64,000 nt of DNA from Bacteroidia bacterium. Its GTDB lineage: Bacteria; Bacteroidota; Bacteroidia; J057. Below, piece after piece: positions 57,653 to 64,000 of this stretch. Numbering within the stretch: position 1 is the first letter of the stretch; each line of letters begins with the position of its first letter. The notes under the pieces are model-generated. The model searched no databases. It was given only the letters and a program-made list of their open reading frames with translations, and was not told the DNA's origin. The stretch is from contig JAUIKF010000019.1 of assembly GCA_030430575.1 (NCBI GenBank), positions 1-64,000 on the forward strand, in the 5' to 3' direction. The position numbers and the translations under genes are program-made.

Positions 57653-59788
57653 TTATGCCGATCCTACCAACCGAAAAGTGCTCCCTTTCCCCACTTCAGT
57701 TTGATAACTAATCTTGGCATGAATGGCCTTGGCCAATTGTTGGGAAAGGTAAAGTCCTTGGGAACCATCCCTTTCCATGGATGGGGGCTTCTCTGATGAG
57801 AACACATAGGATCGAAGCTCCTCAGCAATCCCAGGCCCCTGGTCTGTCACCTCAATCACAAACTTTCCCTCTTCTCCATCCGCCTTACAATCAACCAGCA
57901 CTTCTTTGCCTTCAGGCGAAAACTTAATGGCATTCTGGATCAGGTTGCCCAGAATATGAGACAAGAATAGCTGATTGCTCTGAATAAAAATGTTTTCAGG
58001 TACCATAGAAAGGCGGATGGCTATCTGCTTTTCCGATGCCAAGGGCTGATATTTTTGGATGACTTCGGAGAGGTGTTCGTGAAGGTCTATGGGGTCTGTT
58101 TCATACAATAGATCCTGCTCTGTACTAGAAACCACCTGAGAGGTCTCACTGATCTCCTTGCTCAGGGTATAGATATGGGTAGCATTTTTGCTTCCATTGT
58201 GAATCAAGTTGAGCAAGTTTTCGGGCAGCTTTTGCAAGCCCAAGAAATACAGGATATTCCTGATATAGCCGAGTGGTGCTTGCAGGTCATGGCTGAGCAG
58301 CCGGATCAGGTGACTTTTGTCTTTTTCCAGAACCAAGAGGGCTTCTTGTTTTTCATGGAGTTTCTGGTGGGCTTCTTCGATCTGCTTTTTTTGGCGATAA
58401 AATTGCCAGAGGGCCAGTAAGATCAAGAGGGTGAGGGTAATCAGTCCTCCAATAACCAATCCTCGCCGCCGCAACTTCAGTTGACTTATTTCATTCTCCT
58501 GAGAGAGCAAGGTGTTTTCTTGTGCCAAGAGTTCATTTTGTTGCGTCTTCAAGGAATCTTGAAAAGTAGCTTCAATAGATTTGATTTGCTCTGCTACTTG
58601 AACCTGATTCAGAGAATCTTGATAATCCGAATAGGTTTTGAAATAAGTATAGGCTTCTTCATAGCGCCCTAGTTTCTGCGCATTCTGAGCCAATAATCGG
58701 GTCACATTTTCATGGGGTAAGCCCCCTTTTTGAGCTATATCATAAGATTTTTTTGCCAAGGCAAAGCTTTTTCTATAATCTCCCAACATATTGTATGCTT
58801 TGGCTTGAGAAGCAAAGATTTGAACTTGTTGATGAAGATTATTCCGCTCAAGCGCATTTTTTTCAGCTAATTTGAAATAGATAAGACTTTCGGCCAACCG
58901 CTCTTGTTTTATCAAGACCTTCCCCAAGTTGATGTAAATGGCAGCAAAATAGGGCTTAAATCTTGGATCCTCGGCTAAGTAAAAAGTCTTTTTGTAGGTT
59001 TCCGTTGCATTATCTAGCATGCCCAATTCTCTATAGGTGGAGCCTAAATTGGCTAAAGAAACAAGGGTGCCATTTTCACTAGAATCTGCTTGAAACTCAG
59101 CCACAGCTTTTTGGAAATAGGTTTTGGCACCCTGAAAGTCCCTTATTTTAAAGAGAATGGTGCCAATGCCCATGGAAAGAGAGCCTTTATCATCATAATT
59201 AGGAATAGTTGAAGCTAAGGCATAAGCTTTCATGGCGTAATCAAGGGCTTTTTGCAGGTCATCTTTTTGCATATAAACAAAACTGATTTCAGAGTGAAAC
59301 CCCACAATTAGATTGGAGTCTACGCATATTTCTAGACTGGACAATGCTTCTTGGAAGTAATAGATAGCACTATCTGCATCAGCGAGCCTGTAATAGCTCT
59401 GGCCAAGATGATCATAACCATCCACCAGAGAAGGACAATGATTGATATTCAACAAGATAGGAAGGCTTTCCAATAAGGTCTCCTTTTTCCCTTCCCAGTC
59501 ATTTAACTGGTCCTGTATATTTACCAATAGTTCATATACCTCCACTTTTTTTTCCTCATCCTTTGTAGGCCTGATGATTTTCAATGCCTCCTGCGCATAG
59601 CTTAAGGCGGAATCGGGAGAAACCTCTTTTGCGATTTCTAATAGGCTGTCTACTGCCAAAAGTTTGTCAGGGGCTTCTGCTACAGCCGTCTCTGAAGACT
59701 GGCAGAATAGCGTAGAAGGAAGTATTGCCAAAAATAATAAGCATGAATAGCCTATTGACCGGAAGGAATAGGTTGGATGATGGGACAT
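57653..59788 (-). CDS. TPR-containing sensor histidine kinase
   Basis: A 711-residue membrane kinase. A signal peptide (1-30, LFCQS) is followed by an extracytoplasmic TPR array (about 45-400; YDHLGQSYYRLADADSAIYY, LANLGSTYRELGMLDNATE, YINLGKVLIKQERLAESLIY), a coiled coil, one transmembrane helix (about 442-462, LVIGGLITLTLLILLALW), and a second coiled coil. The HisKA box LSHDLQAPLGYIRN (His near 498) and a HATPase domain with NLIQNAIKFSPEGK, VTDQGPGIAEE and GLYLSQQLAKAI complete it. It lacks a receiver or output domain, so a separate response regulator is needed; none is adjacent. Confidence 0.93.
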   Translation of the reverse strand: MSHHPTYSFRSIGYSCLLFLAILPSTLFCQSSETAVAEAPDKLLAVDSLLEIAKEVSPDSALSYAQEALKIIRPTKDEEKKVEVYELLVNIQDQLNDWEGKKETLLESLPILLNINHCPSLVDGYDHLGQSYYRLADADSAIYYFQEALSSLEICVDSNLIVGFHSEISFVYMQKDDLQKALDYAMKAYALASTIPNYDDKGSLSMGIGTILFKIRDFQGAKTYFQKAVAEFQADSSENGTLVSLANLGSTYRELGMLDNATETYKKTFYLAEDPRFKPYFAAIYINLGKVLIKQERLAESLIYFKLAEKNALERNNLHQQVQIFASQAKAYNMLGDYRKSFALAKKSYDIAQKGGLPHENVTRLLAQNAQKLGRYEEAYTYFKTYSDYQDSLNQVQVAEQIKSIEATFQDSLKTQQNELLAQENTLLSQENEISQLKLRRRGLVIGGLITLTLLILLALWQFYRQKKQIEEAHQKLHEKQEALLVLEKDKSHLIRLLSHDLQAPLGYIRNILYFLGLQKLPENLLNLIHNGSKNATHIYTLSKEISETSQVVSSTEQDLLYETDPIDLHEHLSEVIQKYQPLASEKQIAIRLSMVPENIFIQSNQLFLSHILGNLIQNAIKFSPEGKEVLVDCKADGEEGKFVIEVTDQGPGIAEELRSYVFSSEKPPSMERDGSQGLYLSQQLAKAIHAKISYQTEVGKGSTFRLVGSA

Positions 59789-60388
59789 AGGCGGGTGTTA
59801 GGTAGTTAATCTGCTTGTAGCCAAATATTGCCTCTCATAATAATAAATGCAAATTTTCCACTCTTACACATACATAGACATCATTTGACATCATTATGTA
59901 TCAGGTAAAATTGAAAAACATCCTGTACTTTTATTCCGTGATGTCAGATTTAGGGGTAAAATGTGACTTTTTGTGGAATAGAAGGCATTTATGATTCCTA
60001 CTTAAATAAGCTCCTATGCTATGATCGCTACACTTTTTGGCCTTTAAGATTCAAAAAGGAAGAAATGAGATCAGCAGTGGTCATTTTGTAGGACAAAGAG
60101 GTAAAATAAATAAATGTAAGTTTTGGTCCCCAAAGTGATATTGTAATACTGGACTAATGCGACTTGTCGGAAATTTCATGTCTATAGCAAAGGATAAATA
60201 CCCCATCTATGTTTTCACTGTAACTGTATTTAGTATGAACTAAACACCTTACCCCTCCCTCCTCACTTATAATCTCAATTTACCTGACTGGTTTGATCAA
60301 ACCAGTCCTGAGATAACTATGGACTTATTCAATTGAGGGTATTTAAAAAATAGTCATTCACAAAATAGTACCTAACACGAATAGCAAT
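59789..60388. other. 600-base gene-free region with a 22-base perfect palindrome
   Basis: No open frame looks coding. The clear element is a perfect dyad at 60286-60307: GACTGGTTTGA followed directly by its reverse complement. It sits about 80 bases before the start of the last gene and has no T run, so an operator is more likely than a terminator. TTTGACATCATTATG-type words occur near 59887-59900. Confidence 0.7.
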
Positions 60389-63300
60389 ATGGAAAAGAAT
60401 TATTCAGCAGTTAAAACCTGGTTAGCACTTATGTTATGTTGCTTACCATTTTTCGCCTTGAGCCAGCAGATCCAATGGGCGACGTTTATTGATGCTTCTG
60501 GCAGGACGAGCGGGCAACTGAGTCATGCAAGAGATTTAAAAACCGGCCCAGATGGGTATCTATATGTCTCAGGATATGGACGTTACTTGACTTTTCCGGG
60601 ACCCCCGACGGCAGATACAGTGATTTATCATGGCATCGGTAATGGAAATGTCTCTATCAGGGATGGATTTGTTCTAAAAATGACGCCTGACGGGAATCAC
60701 ATTATTTGGGCCTGTGTGATAGGAGGTGCTGGAGATGATGATGTAAACTTTATAGAATTTGATGCGAGTGGAAATATTATTTTAATGGGGAATACTGCGG
60801 GTAATGGGTTTCCCATTACAACTGATGCTGATCAACCCGTATATGGAGGGGGGGATATAGACATTTATTTTGCCAAACTTTCCCCAGCTGGCGACCTCTT
60901 ATACGCTTCCTATTTTGGTGGGTCTGATAGTGAATACTTGAATTATGCAATCCAATCGCCTGATGGTTCTATATCAATTAGTGGGTGGGTATCCCCTTCC
61001 CCATGGCCCGGGAATGGCAGCCCCCCATCCTTTCCCGTCAAATTAGGCGCAAATCAGCCGACTGGGGATTTTGCTGATTTTGGGGATGACTATTTTGTTG
61101 CAAGAATGAACGCGGATCTTTCATTTAACCAGTCTACATTTCTATTTCCGAGGGACTCTAGTAATTATCGAGATGGCTTTGTAAATTTTGAATTAAATAA
61201 TGGAGATTTATTGGTTCAGGCTAACAGTAATGTGCCTTCGGATATACCTACTACGCCAGGTGCATTTTTGCAGTCCTCTGATCCACAAGCGGGCTATTCC
61301 TGCATTATGGTGATGAGTAGGGATTTAAGTACCATTAAATATTGCACCTCTTTTCCCCTTGGCGTAAATATTTCAGGTGATTTTCAAAGGAGCAATGGAA
61401 ACATTGTTTGTAGTGGTAGCGTGACCCTTGCAGGAAATGCTAATTTCCCCATTACTGCTAATTCCCCTTATCCCTTAAAAACTGATGGCACCAACTCACC
61501 AGTAGTCGTAGAATTTTCACCAGATTTATCTACTGTGGTAAATGCCATCGTGGTGGGAGAAGACTTTAATTACGTGGGCATCTTCCGTGAAGATATCAAT
61601 GGAAATTACTTAGTTACTAACGGTAGTTCTACCTCAGATGCTTTCATGCCTGATCAGCCACCAGGAAGTACGGTCTATTCCCCAAGTATAGGCGTGATGA
61701 AATCGGATTTTAGTGAAATCTTGTATGCTACCCGCAGACCCAATGGCTATTCCTATTATGATGAGCAAAACTGTAAATGGTACTTTGCTACCAGTACGGG
61801 TTGCGGGACTTTTTTTAGCAGGGTTATCACATCTGATACCGCTTATGATGCCGCTGGAAACCCTTTAACAGGGTATTGGTTAGGAGACAGAACCACGATA
61901 AACGGCTGTAGCGGTCAGCGCGCAGAACCACATCTTACGGCCATCAACTTCCCCTCCATCACAAGTGGCAATATCATTACCGCCCCTGCCAGTAGCTATT
62001 GCATCAATAGTATTCCAGCCGTATTAGATGGGGATGAACCTGTAGTACCCTTACCTTCCCTCAAAATAGGCTATAATGATTTTGAGCAAAACTTTGTATT
62101 ACACTACCAATGGCAAGTCAGTACAGCAGGACCCAGTGGACCTTTTACGGACATCAATTTGGCTACAGGAGAAGATTACGTGCCAGTTGCTACTCTATCA
62201 GCAGGTTCCCGTTGGTATCGTCGTATTGCGATTGCTGGGAATATCGAAGCTTTTCCGAACTGTGTGCAGCCAGATACCAGTAATGTGGTAGAAGTAGTCA
62301 CCACCAGCAACATCAGCCACAGTACCAACCTGGTCGAAGATCCCTACGGGATTTGCCCAGGCAGTCCCATCAATGTATCAACTACCCTCGCAGCCAGCCC
62401 AGATGGTGCTTTTGGCCCTTATACCTGGACCTTATCTGATATCAGTGTCGATACGGTAGTATTGAGTGGAAGTACGGGGGTAGGGAGTTTTTCTACTAAT
62501 GGTGTACCTGCTGCGGGTTTATTCCGCCTGGTTGCAACCGACACCCGAGGGTGCCAAAGTGCTGACACACTCACAGTAGAAAGCATGCAGATAGATGCAG
62601 GCCCAGCTACAGTATTTACCTGTGGAGATGCCAGCGTGGTGATCGGCCCTTCAGGCCCCGCGCCTATGTGGGAAAACTATGCTACGAACAGTTATGCCTG
62701 GTCCCCTAGCACCAACTTGAATAATGCTGCGCTCTTGCGTCCTACGGTATCGCCCGTACTGGCCCTGGGCGATTCGATGACCTATTATTTATCTGTCAAT
62801 GGTTGTTTGTCAGATTCGGTTAAGGTAAAAAATGAAGCGATTACCCCACTGCCTGCCTTGCCCGCAGATACGATATGCCAGGGCGATTCGCTGAATATGG
62901 GGGCAGGAATTACGCCCCAAGCAGGCGTAGTTTATCAGTGGGCACCTGGTTTTAATATTGTGGATGATACCGACCCCAATAGCAAGTTAATCGGTTCCCA
63001 CGCCCCGGCAGGTGTGAATACCACTACCTATTACCTAACCGCTACGGCTGGCAATACGGGCTGTGTGCAAACAACAACCCAGGAAATTGCGGTCTACAAA
63101 CAACCCAATATCCCCTTTGATTCGGATGATCCCTATAGTTGTTTTATTGACTATTATGGGCAGGGACCATCTCTGTCCCTGGGTACAGGTTCTGAATCTG
63201 GGATTTCCTATAGCTGGGATGTACAGGTGATCAATATCAGCGCGACTACGGGGCTTCCTTCTACCGTAGATGCGCTCACCTATCTCAGTAGCACCACAGG

Positions 63301-64000
63301 TTCTAGCGTGATTTTTGCCCTCACAGGCCCAGAAATCCCGTTAGGAGGGATGGCTGATGGAGACTATGACCTTCGATACATTCGGACGAGTGTCAATATG
63401 GCTGAGCCTAGCTGTATGCGCAGGGATACAGCGGTGATCCACTATTCTCCTCCTTGTGATGGTATTCCGGGCTTTTATTGTACGGCTTTGACGCCCCCTA
63501 ATACCTGTGGGACGGAGGGCACCTTGATTGGTGCACAGTCAGTTGCTGGTGGATTGTATTATGAATGGTCTCCTGTAGCAGGTTTGATTGATCCTTATTC
63601 GGGTCTGCCGCTTCCTGCTTCTGGTCCTCACCCTGGGCAGGTTTTTGCCAATCCAGATACGACAACTCATTATCACCTGAGTATCAGTTATCCTGATAGA
63701 TCGGGAGATACCCTCTGTACGATAGATATATTGGTTTTCCCATCCCTCTTTAATACGCCTTCTTTCACTATTCCTCCTGTAGCAGGCGGCTGTGCCAGCA
63801 CCCCTATTCAAATAGGCAGCGCTCCGATCGCTGGCTTGGTATACAGTTGGGAACCTACAGCAGGCCTGAGTGATCCCAATATTTCCAATCCTACGGCTAC
63901 CATCACAGAAAACACGACCTATGTGGTGATGGCTGTAGATACAGCCACGGGTTGTTTTGCCATGGATACGGTCGTCGTGCAGCTCGTTCCGATATTGGTA
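60389..64000 (+). CDS. Large beta-propeller (SBBP-like) and PKD-like surface protein, cut by the right edge
   Basis: An open frame of 1204 codons without a stop up to the window end. It begins MEKNYSAVKTWLALMLCCLP with a signal peptide ending near LSQQ. Residues about 25-470 are propeller-like repeats (FVLKMTPDGNHIIWACVIGG, YFAKLSPAGDLLYASYFGG, VVVEFSPDLSTVVNAIVVG) typical of SBBP proteins. Ig/PKD-like repeats follow (WAPGFNIVDDTDPNSK, YYEWSPVAGLIDPYS, YSWEPTAGLSDPN), each with Cys and a YxW-PxxGL pattern. It probably ends in a gliding-motility-type export domain outside the window. I confirmed the frame codon by codon from about 62290 to the end. The 60286 palindrome may regulate it. Confidence 0.88.
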   Translation, partial: MEKNYSAVKTWLALMLCCLPFFALSQQIQWATFIDASGRTSGQLSHARDLKTGPDGYLYVSGYGRYLTFPGPPTADTVIYHGIGNGNVSIRDGFVLKMTPDGNHIIWACVIGGAGDDDVNFIEFDASGNIILMGNTAGNGFPITTDADQPVYGGGDIDIYFAKLSPAGDLLYASYFGGSDSEYLNYAIQSPDGSISISGWVSPSPWPGNGSPPSFPVKLGANQPTGDFADFGDDYFVARMNADLSFNQSTFLFPRDSSNYRDGFVNFELNNGDLLVQANSNVPSDIPTTPGAFLQSSDPQAGYSCIMVMSRDLSTIKYCTSFPLGVNISGDFQRSNGNIVCSGSVTLAGNANFPITANSPYPLKTDGTNSPVVVEFSPDLSTVVNAIVVGEDFNYVGIFREDINGNYLVTNGSSTSDAFMPDQPPGSTVYSPSIGVMKSDFSEILYATRRPNGYSYYDEQNCKWYFATSTGCGTFFSRVITSDTAYDAAGNPLTGYWLGDRTTINGCSGQRAEPHLTAINFPSITSGNIITAPASSYCINSIPAVLDGDEPVVPLPSLKIGYNDFEQNFVLHYQWQVSTAGPSGPFTDINLATGEDYVPVATLSAGSRWYRRIAIAGNIEAFPNCVQPDTSNVVEVVTTSNISHSTNLVEDPYGICPGSPINVSTTLAASPDGAFGPYTWTLSDISVDTVVLSGSTGVGSFSTNGVPAAGLFRLVATDTRGCQSADTLTVESMQIDAGPATVFTCGDASVVIGPSGPAPMWENYATNSYAWSPSTNLNNAALLRPTVSPVLALGDSMTYYLSVNGCLSDSVKVKNEAITPLPALPADTICQGDSLNMGAGITPQAGVVYQWAPGFNIVDDTDPNSKLIGSHAPAGVNTTTYYLTATAGNTGCVQTTTQEIAVYKQPNIPFDSDDPYSCFIDYYGQGPSLSLGTGSESGISYSWDVQVINISATTGLPSTVDALTYLSSTTGSSVIFALTGPEIPLGGMADGDYDLRYIRTSVNMAEPSCMRRDTAVIHYSPPCDGIPGFYCTALTPPNTCGTEGTLIGAQSVAGGLYYEWSPVAGLIDPYSGLPLPASGPHPGQVFANPDTTTHYHLSISYPDRSGDTLCTIDILVFPSLFNTPSFTIPPVAGGCASTPIQIGSAPIAGLVYSWEPTAGLSDPNISNPTATITENTTYVVMAVDTATGCFAMDTVVVQLVPILV

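Overview
The window reads as a piece of chromosome from a Bacteroidota bacterium, most likely of the class Saprospiria (Lewinella/Haliscomenobacter/Saprospira type). The clues are five very large PKD-like, HYR-like or lectin-type surface proteins, C-terminal type IX secretion (Por/gliding) domains ending in PNP or FSPNDDG motifs, an AraC-type hybrid two-component regulator, WG-plus-leucine-rich-repeat proteins beside STAND NTPases, and genes mostly without Shine-Dalgarno sequences. Housekeeping genes are scattered singly among accessory genes: trigger factor (tig), ffh, nuoD, a parA-like gene and an A-type Fe-S carrier. No rRNA, tRNA or CRISPR array was recognised. The taxonomic placement is an inference.

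Layout. 0-3 kb: a truncated flavin reductase, an esterase, an Fe-S carrier and a small membrane protein. 3-9 kb: a bestrophin-like channel, trigger factor, and a flavinylation-type cluster (thioredoxin, outer-membrane protein, ApbE, DUF4266) split by an oppositely oriented Uma2 nuclease gene. 9-17 kb: an M49 peptidase lipoprotein, a 1681-residue lectin/PKD-like surface protein, an inverted-repeat-bounded element carrying a GxxExxY nuclease-fold gene, and the stump of a GNAT acetyltransferase. 17-22 kb: PIG-L deacetylase, SRAP protein, ffh and a plant-type asparaginase. 22-28.4 kb: an accessory island with xisH/xisI and a three-gene set on one strand: SIR2-like protein, membrane STAND NTPase, and secreted WG/LRR/TPR protein. 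28.5-37 kb: an HYR surface protein and a hybrid sensor/AraC regulator. 37-41 kb: solitary nuoD and small exported proteins. 41-42 kb: parA diverging from a lipoprotein gene whose signal-peptide codons contain a dense DnaA-box cluster, a candidate replication origin. 43-64 kb: hydrolases, exported proteins, a tandem family of three type IX cargo proteins, a TPR histidine kinase, and a large beta-propeller/PKD-like protein running off the right edge.

Two things stand out. First, the SIR2/STAND/LRR set looks like an NLR-type immune receptor split into three proteins and possibly across the inner membrane, with an LRR array in which half of each repeat is invariant and half is variable. Second, the intergenic DNA holds many families of low-complexity word repeats (TCATT-type, CCCAAAA, CTAGAAC, ACCATATAAG, CCACGGATT, TTAACCATT). 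Many lie directly against start codons or just after stop codons, several form inverted repeats, and one pair brackets the GxxExxY gene.
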